A DNA stretch of 19,937 nucleotides from Rickettsiales bacterium (GTDB lineage: Bacteria; Pseudomonadota; Alphaproteobacteria; Rickettsiales; CANDYO01). Position numbers and translations under genes: made by a program. The notes under the pieces are model-generated. The model was not told the origin of the DNA, did no database searches, and worked only from the letters and a program-made list of their open reading frames with translations. This document shows, piece after piece, positions 7,031-13,813 of the stretch (position 1 is the first letter of the stretch; every line of letters begins with the position of its first letter). The stretch is taken from positions 1 through 19,937 of the forward strand of contig CANDYO010000012.1 of the NCBI GenBank assembly GCA_947424995.1, given 5' to 3'.

Positions 7031-7995
7031 CCTTTAAAATTAATTATGAGAAGTCTGAGACAAGGCATCAACTACCGGTAGGTATTATTGAAAAGATGGT
7101 TAAGCTTGCTTACCCAGATAAAAAGCTAGAGCTATCACAAATTATTGCTGGTGGATGCGCCAATCTCAATGTAAAAATTCTATTTGAAAACGAAGAATCA
7201 CCGTTCATTTTACGCATTTACTTACGTGATAAAACATCTAGTTATCGTGAACAGAATATTGGTAATCTATTGAAAAATGATCTACCAGTACCGCAAATTC
7301 TTTATATTGGCAATATTGATGATTATTGTTTCTCGATTAGCGAATTTATGCCAGGAATTCCACTTCGCGATTTGCTATTGTCAAAAACACCGCATGATTT
7401 AGAAGCGATTATGTATGAAGTAGGGGGGTATTTAAGTAAAATAGCTTCGCATAAATTTTCCCAAGCTGGTTTCTTTAATGAGAATCTAGAAATTGTTGAA
7501 GAATTGGGTAGTAATAGCCTAAAGAGATTTTCATTATCATGTTTAGAGCATGAAAGGGGCAAAAAATATTTATCTAGCGAGATAAGGTTGAAAATTAAAA
7601 CACTGCTTGAATCTCTCCCTCCATTAGAAAATAAAGGCGCAAATTTAGTTCATGCTGATTTTGATCCAGCTAATATTTTAGTAGCAGAAGTGGATGGTAG
7701 ATGGAAAATTTCGGCTATTTTAGATTGGGAATTTGCATATAGCGGTTCTTGGTTAAATGATGTAGCCAATATGCTTCGATATTCTCATCAGATGCCAGAT
7801 AGTTTTAAAGCTGGTTTCTTAAAAGGACTGGCCAATAATAATTTGAAATTACCAAAAAATTGGCAAAGCATTACTAATCAATATACTTTAGCGTCACTAC
7901 TTGATTCAATGACTAGGCATGATCTAGAGCAATGCCCTAATATTAAGGCGGATCTCTGCGAACTAATCAGCTATGTTGTGCTTGAGTTAGATTGA
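7027..7995 (+). CDS. Aminoglycoside-phosphotransferase-family kinase
   Basis: The 322-residue protein has the APH / small-molecule kinase fold. The catalytic loop is HADFDPANIL with D211 and N216, and the metal-binding segment is ILDWEFA with D233. The hinge-like SEFMPG (105-110) follows the N-lobe, where the usual ATP lysine position appears to be arginine (FILRIY), as in several APH-like proteins. Substrates in this family range from antibiotics to choline, homoserine and methylthioribose. Given the metabolic neighbours, a small metabolite is as likely as an aminoglycoside. It is translationally coupled to the cyclase gene and is the last gene of the run; a hairpin overlaps its stop codon. 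Confidence 0.85.
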   Translation: MTFKINYEKSETRHQLPVGIIEKMVKLAYPDKKLELSQIIAGGCANLNVKILFENEESPFILRIYLRDKTSSYREQNIGNLLKNDLPVPQILYIGNIDDYCFSISEFMPGIPLRDLLLSKTPHDLEAIMYEVGGYLSKIASHKFSQAGFFNENLEIVEELGSNSLKRFSLSCLEHERGKKYLSSEIRLKIKTLLESLPPLENKGANLVHADFDPANILVAEVDGRWKISAILDWEFAYSGSWLNDVANMLRYSHQMPDSFKAGFLKGLANNNLKLPKNWQSITNQYTLASLLDSMTRHDLEQCPNIKADLCELISYVVLELD

Positions 7996-8010
7996 TATTA
8001 TTAACTCAAG
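7981..8010 (+). terminator. Hairpin closing the eight-gene cluster
   Basis: CTTGAGTTA (7981-7989) pairs perfectly with TAACTCAAG (8002-8010), extendable by one G-U pair. The stem overlaps the stop codon of the kinase-fold gene. Only a weak T-rich stretch (ATAATCTTTC) follows, so termination efficiency may be low, but its place between convergent genes fits a transcript end. Confidence 0.45.
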
Positions 8011-8068
8011 ATAATCTTTCATTGAAGCCATAATTTACATAGCAAAAAATATGTCTCCTGGCGTTAGT

Positions 8069-8434
8069 TTAGATAACCTGATAATAAATTTCATTAACAA
8101 AATCTATTTTTATTCTATCTGATGAACCAAGAAGCAGCATTACATCAAAGCTACCCAAATTTTCAGTATGAATAAAATATCTTATTGCATAATTATGATC
8201 TTCAGCTGGAACCACAATATGCTTAGCATCTATTGTCCAATTACCAGAAATGTTTTTAAGGTCGGTAAGTTGAGTTTCAAGCTCATCACTCTTAGCTACC
8301 AAAACTTTACCATTAGCAGTTTTAGTGAATTCTGGTGAGAATAAGTTTTCTATTAAAACTTTATAGCATTGCTCTACATTCTGGCCAAAATCGTTCTGAA
8401 ATTTATTATATTTTTCTGCAATGTTATCTGTCAT
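8069..8434 (-). CDS. NTF2-like (SnoaL/DUF4440-type) protein
   Basis: The 121-residue protein looks like a single NTF2-like cone domain: an N-terminal helix with regularly spaced tyrosines and phenylalanines, then LENLFSPEF-like helices, then three or four beta strands ending in the family-style KIDFVNEIYYQ. The assignment rests on pattern and length rather than a strict motif. Such proteins bind or convert small hydrophobic molecules, and no catalytic residues can be named here. GGAG stands 11 bases before the ATG. It follows the GNAT gene by 38 bp on the same strand and is likely co-transcribed with it, converging on the eight-gene cluster. Confidence 0.6.
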   Translation of the reverse strand: MTDNIAEKYNKFQNDFGQNVEQCYKVLIENLFSPEFTKTANGKVLVAKSDELETQLTDLKNISGNWTIDAKHIVVPAEDHNYAIRYFIHTENLGSFDVMLLLGSSDRIKIDFVNEIYYQVI

Positions 8435-8473
8435 AATAATTTAACTCCATAATTTATTTAATTAAGTATCTTT

Positions 8474-9235
8474 CTATTCTTTTGAATAAATATTATTTTT
8501 AAATAGTGTCTCAAATCCCAGTTTTTGATAAATAGAAAGTCCTGATTCAGAGGACTCTAGGAAGCAATGAGTAGCTCCAAGTTTTTTAGCTTTCTGTAAT
8601 GCATAAGTCATAAGGTGAGTGGCGTAGCCTTTACCCTGAAACTCTGGTAGCGTTGCTACATCATCGATTCTAGCAATATTATCATGTAGCGATAAGGTTA
8701 TGGATGCAATTGGCTTTTCTTGCTTGTATAAACTAAAGTGATGAAGCTTAGCCTTCCTACTTTGCGCCAGTTTATGAGTTTCTGCATATTTGACAATTAG
8801 TTCACCTGCGGTAGCAGAGAATGCAATTAAGGGCGTCATCCAGTCGTTTAATTTATCATCACTTGCTTTAATAATAGTTCCGTCAGAAAGTTCCGTGGTA
8901 TTTATAGTATTTTGTAAGTCAAAAACCATCGCAACAGTTTTATCAGTCGGAAAATAGCCAGCAGCTTCAAAAATATTGTTATTTTCAGTAATGCAGAATT
9001 CTTCTGGAATAATTACAATAAATTCAAGATTCTCTTGATCATAAAATAGCTTAGCAGAACTTAAATTTTCATCTAATGACTTTGGCTGTTTTTTAATATA
9101 AACAATATTTAAATCAGCTACTGGAACACCAGTCATATACAGGGTAGCATCATCATCTAGATTCAAGAATTTCTTCGAGATGCTCTTAAAAAAATAATCT
9201 TCAGCTTGGGCGTATAATTGTTGAGATTTAGTCAT
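8474..9235 (-). CDS. GNAT acetyltransferase with N-terminal extension
   Basis: This 253-residue protein carries a GNAT domain in its C-terminal half. Motif A is VATLPEFQGKGYATHLM, with the acetyl-CoA loop Q200-G201-K202-G203, followed by SGLSIYQKLGFETLF, the usual C-terminal strand and helix. The first 115 residues lack the motif and may be a degenerate second GNAT repeat or a substrate-specific domain. The acceptor amine is not evident. The Shine-Dalgarno site is weak. It is the first gene of a two-gene unit with the NTF2-like protein and is divergent from the DUF2000 gene. Confidence 0.82.
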   Translation of the reverse strand: MTKSQQLYAQAEDYFFKSISKKFLNLDDDATLYMTGVPVADLNIVYIKKQPKSLDENLSSAKLFYDQENLEFIVIIPEEFCITENNNIFEAAGYFPTDKTVAMVFDLQNTINTTELSDGTIIKASDDKLNDWMTPLIAFSATAGELIVKYAETHKLAQSRKAKLHHFSLYKQEKPIASITLSLHDNIARIDDVATLPEFQGKGYATHLMTYALQKAKKLGATHCFLESSESGLSIYQKLGFETLFKNNIYSKE

Positions 9236-9314
9236 TTATAGTTCTTAAAACTGAGAATGAATATTTTTAGGAATTGTATAGTAATAAATTGTTTTTGCAA
9301 ACTTATCATAAACT

Positions 9315-9351
9315 TTGACAAATATAAGTCATACATACTAATCTGGATTAG
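9315..9351 (+). promoter_or_regulatory. Candidate promoter with operator-like dyad for DUF2000 gene
   Basis: A perfect TTGACA (9315-9320) is followed at about promoter distance by a poor -10. Exactly there lies a tight dyad CTAATC-TG-GATTAG (9338-9351). A symmetric site over the -10 region is the layout expected for repressor binding. It is 19 bp upstream of the start codon. Confidence 0.35.
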
Positions 9352-9370
9352 ATTTTATAGGAGAAAATAT

Positions 9371-9784
9371 ATGAATTTTGAGAATAAATTAGTAGTGATT
9401 GTTAATAAGGATATCGAAATTGGCGTAGCGATGAATGCAGTTGCTCATCTTTCTTTGGCGATAGGAACAATTTTAGGTAAAGATGCGTTATTTATAAAAG
9501 AATATAAAGATGCTAGCGGTAATAATTGGCCAATCTCTGGAGCGCCATATATTATTTTACGGGGAAAGTCCGGAGAAATTCGTAAATCCATTATTGCGGC
9601 AAAGGAAATTAATGTTATGCAAATTGCCTTCACTGAAACCATGATCGGTGGTGATGCATATACTGAAGAATTAGCAAGGACTGCCAAATTAACACAAGAG
9701 GAACATTCGTACTATGCCGCCGTTTTATATGGCCCATGGGAAAAAGTTAGCCAGATTACTAAGAAACTTTCGTTATATAAGTAA
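9371..9784 (+). CDS. DUF2000 family protein
   Basis: The 137-residue protein begins MNFENKLVVIVNKDIEIGVAM and has the NAVAHLSLAIG segment (22-32), both typical of DUF2000 (PF09391). From memory, this family shares the peptidyl-tRNA hydrolase 2 fold; its reaction is unknown. Helices and strands alternate through AFTETMIGGDAYTEEL to YYAAVLYGPWEKV. ATG 9371 was chosen because AGGAGAAAATAT sits directly upstream. A longer in-frame start at 9257 would add a cysteine- and arginine-rich tail unlike the family. It appears monocistronic, with its own promoter region, and is followed by a degenerate gene remnant. Confidence 0.78.
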   Translation: MNFENKLVVIVNKDIEIGVAMNAVAHLSLAIGTILGKDALFIKEYKDASGNNWPISGAPYIILRGKSGEIRKSIIAAKEINVMQIAFTETMIGGDAYTEELARTAKLTQEEHSYYAAVLYGPWEKVSQITKKLSLYK

Positions 9785-9801
9785 GTAAATCTGTGAACTA
9801 A

Positions 9802-9965
9802 AGAATTAAGATACGAATAATACTTATAATCCCATTAATTAATGCAGCGATTGTTATGTGCATCTATCAGTTTAAAAAAAATGACCTAAATCTTACTTGG
9901 GATTTTAAAACTACGTGATTGGAGATGGCAATAATCCTAAAGATAAAGAGTCCTTCGCTGAATAA
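9802..9965 (+). pseudogene. Frameshifted remnant of a small membrane protein
   Basis: From 9802 an open frame without a canonical upstream start reads a hydrophobic segment (RIILIIPLINAAIVMCIY), then a polar tail FKKNDLNLTWDFKTT and a stop at 9916-9918. One added base in the AAAA run at 9907-9910 would instead continue as DFKNYVIGDGNNPKDKESFAE and stop at 9963-9965. The join reads like a single short protein of about 50 residues with one transmembrane helix. The only in-frame ATG is internal (9856), so the start also seems lost. It could alternatively be chance coding potential or a sequencing error. No family was recognised. Confidence 0.4.
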
Positions 9966-9991
9966 AAATTCACATAATATAAAAAAACTTA

Positions 9992-10450
9992 TTATTTTTC
10001 TTGGCTCAAATATGAAAACTCTTTGCTCATAAAGCTAGATATATTTTGTAAAGAAACTCTATCTTTTATAATCAACAACACGGTATCATCGCCAGCAATA
10101 GTTCCTAATATTCCTAATTCATTTTTATCCTTAGGTGAAAAAGATACAAATCTCTGATCAAAAAAATAAGCTAAACTACCTGCTTGTCCCGGATGAGTGT
10201 GTAATACAATAAGGCCAAATTCTGAAATCTGCATGCTTAAGATTATGGGTAGGTGAGGCTTAAAATCGATTATTTTGTAAATTCCAGCAACTTTAGCTAT
10301 TTTAAGTTTTTTGAGCTTTCTTGATAAAGTGGCTTGAGGGATTTGATATCCTCTAACTTTAAGCGCTTCTTGTAGTTCGCTCTGTTCGGTATAGTCAAAA
10401 TTTTGAACTATATTTAAAAGATGCTCATCTAAAACTTTACTTTCTTCCAT
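9992..10450 (-). CDS. argR: Arginine repressor ArgR
   Basis: The 152-residue protein has the two ArgR domains. The N-terminal winged helix carries the recognition region QATLSRKLKKL (39-49), followed by GIYKI. The C-terminal oligomerisation/arginine-binding domain contains HTHPGQAGSLAYFFD (84-98) and the hallmark GTIAGDDT (116-123), whose aspartates contact arginine in the hexamer. Length is normal. It is transcribed away from the transport and biosynthesis operon, and the tandem ARG box lies 16-54 bp upstream of its start codon, so it very likely represses itself and controls the divergent operon. GAGAAAG serves as ribosome site. Confidence 0.95.
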   Translation of the reverse strand: MEESKVLDEHLLNIVQNFDYTEQSELQEALKVRGYQIPQATLSRKLKKLKIAKVAGIYKIIDFKPHLPIILSMQISEFGLIVLHTHPGQAGSLAYFFDQRFVSFSPKDKNELGILGTIAGDDTVLLIIKDRVSLQNISSFMSKEFSYLSQEK

Positions 10451-10465
10451 AGACTTTCTCGGCTA

Positions 10466-10504
10466 CTAGAGTTTATATTCATTATTATTGAATTTATATT
10501 CACT
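10466..10504. promoter_or_regulatory. Tandem ARG boxes (ArgR operator)
   Basis: The right box (10487-10504) contains TGAATTTATATTCA at 10489-10502, a perfect match to the ARG-box core TGAATwwwwATTCA. The left box (10466-10483) has AGAGTTTATATTCA at 10468-10481, with a perfect right half and a 3/5 left half. The two 18-bp boxes are separated by exactly 3 bp, the known spacing for one ArgR hexamer. They occupy the divergent region, closer to argR. Confidence 0.9.
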
Positions 10505-10510
10505 TTTCTA

Positions 10511-10539
10511 TTGACGTTATAATAAATATTTATTATAAA
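10511..10539 (+). promoter_or_regulatory. Promoter of the transporter-argGHF operon
   Basis: TTGACG (10511-10516), a 17-bp spacer and TATAAA (10534-10539) form a good sigma70 promoter, with a predicted start near 10546 and a 22-nt leader to GTG 10568. The ARG boxes end 6 bp upstream of the -35 element rather than covering it. Confidence 0.65.
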
Positions 10540-10567
10540 TGAGTAAAATATGAATAAGGATTCAATT

Positions 10568-11311
10568 GTGAAAAAGAATATTAAAAATATAACATTATTA
10601 CTTACGCTAATATTATATGGATGTAGCGAGGGTAAATCAAGTAATAATATCAAATTTTCAACTTCTGCTGAATATCCTCCTTTTGAATATCATCAAAATG
10701 GAGAAATAAAAGGATTCGATATTGATTTAGCTAAAGCAATCGCTAAAGAATTAGGAAAGGAGGCTGTTTTTGAAGATGTTCAATTTAGTTCAGTATTACT
10801 TGCGCTTCAAGATGGATCAGTTGATGCGGCTATTTCAACAATTACTATTACTAAAGATAGACAAAATAATTTTGACTTTTCGGATCCTTATTACGTTGAA
10901 AGTATGGCGATAGTATTTGAAAAAACTAAGCCAATACTTGATAAAGCCCAATTATCTGGTAAAAAAATTGCCTGCCAGCTTGGTACAACGATGGAAATAT
11001 GGTTAAAAACTCACTATCAAGATGTTGAGATAATTGCAATGAATAATAATAATCAAGCTATAGAAGCTCTCAAGGTAGGTCATGTGGATGGTGTTCTAAT
11101 TGATCAAATGCAAGGTGCGGTTTTTAGTAGTAAAAACAGTAATTTAGATTATGCAGTTATAGGACAGTCTGAAACGGGTTATGGTATCGCATTCAAGAAA
11201 AACTCTCCTTTAAAGAATCAAGTCAATAAAGCCATACAAACTCTTGAAGCTAATGGAGAAATGAAAAAAATGAAGCAAAAATGGTTGGAGAATACTGAAT
11301 GGAAGAATTAA
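10568..11311 (+). CDS. Basic amino-acid ABC transporter, lipoprotein binding subunit
   Basis: This family-3 periplasmic solute-binding protein probably delivers arginine or ornithine to the neighbouring permease. GTG 10568 is preferred: AAGGA lies 7 bases upstream, and the product then starts MKKNIKN followed by a hydrophobic core and LYGC, a lipobox with C19 as lipidation site (tyrosine at -2 is unusual). ATG 10550 would leave almost no leader after the predicted promoter. The mature part shows STSAEYPPFEY, GFDIDLAKAIAKEL, LLALQDGSVDAAIS and the ITITKDRQ...FSDPYY block, all characteristic of HisJ/ArtJ-like proteins. Operon context (ArgR operator, argGHF) supports a basic amino acid as ligand. 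Lipid anchoring would hold it at a membrane instead of free in the periplasm. It overlaps the permease gene by 13 bp. Confidence 0.9.
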   Translation: MKKNIKNITLLLTLILYGCSEGKSSNNIKFSTSAEYPPFEYHQNGEIKGFDIDLAKAIAKELGKEAVFEDVQFSSVLLALQDGSVDAAISTITITKDRQNNFDFSDPYYVESMAIVFEKTKPILDKAQLSGKKIACQLGTTMEIWLKTHYQDVEIIAMNNNNQAIEALKVGHVDGVLIDQMQGAVFSSKNSNLDYAVIGQSETGYGIAFKKNSPLKNQVNKAIQTLEANGEMKKMKQKWLENTEWKN

Positions 11312-11943
11312 TCTCATTTCTTTTTTTTATAGGTAAAGGTGTTGTTGTAAGCACTCAACTGTTATTAGGAGGTATTTTTATTGGTTTCTTATTAGGAGTG
11401 TTTTTTTCTTTAATGCGGTATAAAAAAATTGGATTGACAGTTATCAACAGACTTATTTCTATTTTGAGAGGAACTCCTCTTATTTTGCAACTTAGTATTG
11501 TTTATTTTTCTGTTCCTGGATTAATAGGGATTAAATTTACTATTCTAACAGCTGGTATCATTACTTTTGGTTTAAATAGCTCTGCATATATAGCTGAAAT
11601 CTTAAGGGCTGGTATTGAAAGCATTCCTAGCGGGCAATTTGAGGCGGCTAAAACCTTAAAAATTCCTACTTTTTATGTATGGAAAGATATTATTTTTCCT
11701 CAAGTTATTAAAAATATTCTACCGGCTATGATTAATGAGATTATATCTTTATTAAAAGAAACTGCATTAATTTCTACTATAGGAGGAATGGATATTATGA
11801 GAAAAGCTCAAGTTTTATCTGCAGAACAATTTACCTATTTTATGCCTCTATGTGTAGCGGCTATATATTATTACGCTTTAGTATTATTTATTGAATATAT
11901 AGGTAAAAAAATAGAGCAGCAGGGTTGTTATGATAAAAATTAA
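11299..11943 (+). CDS. Basic amino-acid ABC transporter, permease
   Basis: The 214-residue inner-membrane protein is of the HisM/HisQ/ArtQ type. About five hydrophobic segments are visible, with RGTPLILQL (57-65) after the second and the ATPase-docking EAA loop EAAKTLKIP starting at residue 115. Only one permease gene is present, so the channel is probably a homodimer, unlike the two-permease ArtQ/ArtM system of E. coli. GGAG stands 8 bases before the ATG. Its reading frame overlaps both neighbours (13 bp and 14 bp), which indicates strict co-translation of the transporter subunits. Confidence 0.92.
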   Translation: MEELISFLFFIGKGVVVSTQLLLGGIFIGFLLGVFFSLMRYKKIGLTVINRLISILRGTPLILQLSIVYFSVPGLIGIKFTILTAGIITFGLNSSAYIAEILRAGIESIPSGQFEAAKTLKIPTFYVWKDIIFPQVIKNILPAMINEIISLLKETALISTIGGMDIMRKAQVLSAEQFTYFMPLCVAAIYYYALVLFIEYIGKKIEQQGCYDKN

Positions 11944-12583
11944 TCAAGTTTGTAAAAAATTTGCTGAAACTGTAGTACTTGATAATATTAATATTACTCT
12001 TGAAAAGAATAATATTGTTGGTCTTGCCGGTAGCTCTGGTAGCGGAAAATCTACATTGTTAAGATGTATTCAAAAGTTAGAAGCGATTGATTCTGGCTCT
12101 ATAGAATATGATGGCGAAGCGGGCTTTATGTTTCAAGATTTTCAGCTTTTTCCGCATATGGATGTTTTAAATAATCTTATTTATGCACCTAGTCTGGAAA
12201 ATAAAAAGCAAGACTATATAAAACAGGCTATGGCTATTCTTAAGGATCTAGGTATTGAGAATAAAGCCAATGAATATCCAGAGAATCTTTCTGGAGGTCA
12301 AAAACAACGGGTAGCACTCGCTAGAAGCTTAATGATGTCACCAAAAATTTTACTATGTGATGAGCCAACTTCTGGTTTAGATGTAGCCACAATTCTTGAT
12401 GTAATAACATTATTAGAATCAGTAAAGAATGATCAGGTTACTATGGTTATAGCATCACATGATTTAGACTTTCTTACTAAAATAGCTGATCGTATCTTGG
12501 TATTAAAACATGGTAAAATTGTAGCAGATATAGAACCAAAATTATTAGAAGATCCTATTCATTATTTAAAGAACTATTATTAA
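11930..12583 (+). CDS. Basic amino-acid ABC transporter, ATPase
   Basis: This 217-residue polar amino-acid ABC ATPase has all nucleotide-binding elements: Walker A GSSGSGKST (34-42), Q-loop Q69, signature LSGGQKQR (120-127), Walker B ILLCDE (140-145), the D-loop SGLD and the switch histidine H177. It is shorter than the roughly 240 residues usual for ArtP/HisP; the stretch between Walker A and the Q-loop is compact. It would power import through the upstream permease. argG follows after 12 bp, so transport and synthesis are in one transcript. Confidence 0.94.
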   Translation: MIKINQVCKKFAETVVLDNINITLEKNNIVGLAGSSGSGKSTLLRCIQKLEAIDSGSIEYDGEAGFMFQDFQLFPHMDVLNNLIYAPSLENKKQDYIKQAMAILKDLGIENKANEYPENLSGGQKQRVALARSLMMSPKILLCDEPTSGLDVATILDVITLLESVKNDQVTMVIASHDLDFLTKIADRILVLKHGKIVADIEPKLLEDPIHYLKNYY

Positions 12584-12595
12584 AGGAAGGGCATT

Positions 12596-13813
12596 ATGTC
12601 AAAAAATATTAAAAAAATTATCCTTGCATATTCTGGTGGGCTAGATACATCAGTAATGATTCCGTGGCTTAAAGAAAATTATAGTGGTGCAGAAATTATC
12701 GCTGTAACTGTAGGTCTTGGACAATCTGAGGATCTAGAGGCAATAAAAAATAAAGCACTGAAGAGTGGCGCATCGTCTGCCTATGTTTTGGATGTAGAAG
12801 AAGAATTTACTACTGAGTATTTATGGCCGTTGGTAAGGGCAGGAGCTCTCTATGAAGAGCAATATATTTTAGGTACTATTTCGAGGCCTCTAATAGCTAA
12901 GAAACTTATTGAAATTGCTTCGCAAGAAAAAGCTGATGCTATAGCGCATGGGGCGACAGGGAAGGGTAACGATCAAGTGCGGTTTGAATTTACTATCAAG
13001 GCATTAGCTCCACATTTACAGATCATCGCCCCTTGGAGAAGTTGGGAAATAAAGTCAAGGCAAGATGCAGTTGAGTATGCTCAAAAACATAATATCGAAA
13101 TTTCGGTAACGCCAAAGTCTCCTTACTCAAGAGATCAAAATATTTGGTATATTTCTCATGAAGGAGGGGTGTTAGAAGATCCAGCTGCAGCTCAACCTGA
13201 AGATTTATTGTTAATAACTTCTGCGCTTGAACAAGCACCTGATATTGCTGAAGTAATTACGATAGATTTTGAGCATGGAGTGCCAGTAGTTCTTAATGGG
13301 CAAAAATACGCTCCGGTAAAATTACTAACCGAGCTCAATAAACTTGCTGGAAAGCATGGTATTGGTGTAGAAGATATAGTAGAAAATAGACTAGTTGGAA
13401 TGAAAATTAGAGGAGTTTATGAAGCGCCTGCAGCAGCAGTTATATACAAAGCGCATCACATGCTTGAAACATTATGCATAGACAAAAATATGCTTCATCT
13501 TAAGCAATCGCTTAAACAGCAATATGCGAATATTGTCTATGAAGGTCGGTGGTTCACTCAAAGCAAAGAAGCTTTAGATGCATTTTTTGAAGTTAGCCAA
13601 AAAAATGTTACCGGTTCCGTAAAACTTAAATTATATAAAGGAAATATGATCCCTGCAGGAATGACTTCGCCATATAGCTTACATAACCCTGATCTTGCAA
13701 CATTTGAAAAAGATGAAGTATATAATCAAGCCGATGCTGAGGGTTTTATAAATCTATTTTCTTTGTCGGCTAAAGTATATGGTATGGTTCACAGAGGAAA
13801 TAAAAATGACTAA
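12596..13813 (+). CDS. argG: Argininosuccinate synthase
   Basis: The 405-residue enzyme condenses citrulline and aspartate with ATP to argininosuccinate. The N-type PP-loop AYSGGLDTS (11-19) begins the protein, followed by the GATGKGNDQVRFE citrulline/aspartate-binding segment and SPYSRDQNIWYISHEGG. Length and sequence agree with the bacterial type I enzyme. GGAAGG precedes the ATG. It ends inside the start region of argH, with an 8-bp overlap (13806-13813). ArgR-dependent control is implied by the operator at the head of the operon. Confidence 0.97.
   Translation: MSKNIKKIILAYSGGLDTSVMIPWLKENYSGAEIIAVTVGLGQSEDLEAIKNKALKSGASSAYVLDVEEEFTTEYLWPLVRAGALYEEQYILGTISRPLIAKKLIEIASQEKADAIAHGATGKGNDQVRFEFTIKALAPHLQIIAPWRSWEIKSRQDAVEYAQKHNIEISVTPKSPYSRDQNIWYISHEGGVLEDPAAAQPEDLLLITSALEQAPDIAEVITIDFEHGVPVVLNGQKYAPVKLLTELNKLAGKHGIGVEDIVENRLVGMKIRGVYEAPAAAVIYKAHHMLETLCIDKNMLHLKQSLKQQYANIVYEGRWFTQSKEALDAFFEVSQKNVTGSVKLKLYKGNMIPAGMTSPYSLHNPDLATFEKDEVYNQADAEGFINLFSLSAKVYGMVHRGNKND

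Noticed and set aside
6757..7071. 104-residue minus-strand open frame across the cyclase/kinase junction
   Set aside because: Antisense to two well-supported coupled genes, with no recognisable domain.
7027..7995. Aminoglycoside resistance gene
   Set aside because: The APH fold is shared by many metabolite kinases and the gene is coupled to a metabolic hydrolase, so a resistance label is not supported.
9257..9370. N-terminal extension of the DUF2000 protein
   Set aside because: The internal ATG 9371 has AGGAG directly upstream and matches the family N-terminus; the extension crosses the candidate promoter.
9828..9904. AATCCC ... GGGATT inverted repeat
   Set aside because: Six-bp arms with a 65-nt spacer across the pseudogene; not a credible hairpin.
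13779..13805. Earlier in-frame start for argH
   Set aside because: It lies inside argG, and ATG 13806 gives the conserved ArgH N-terminus with a GAGG site.
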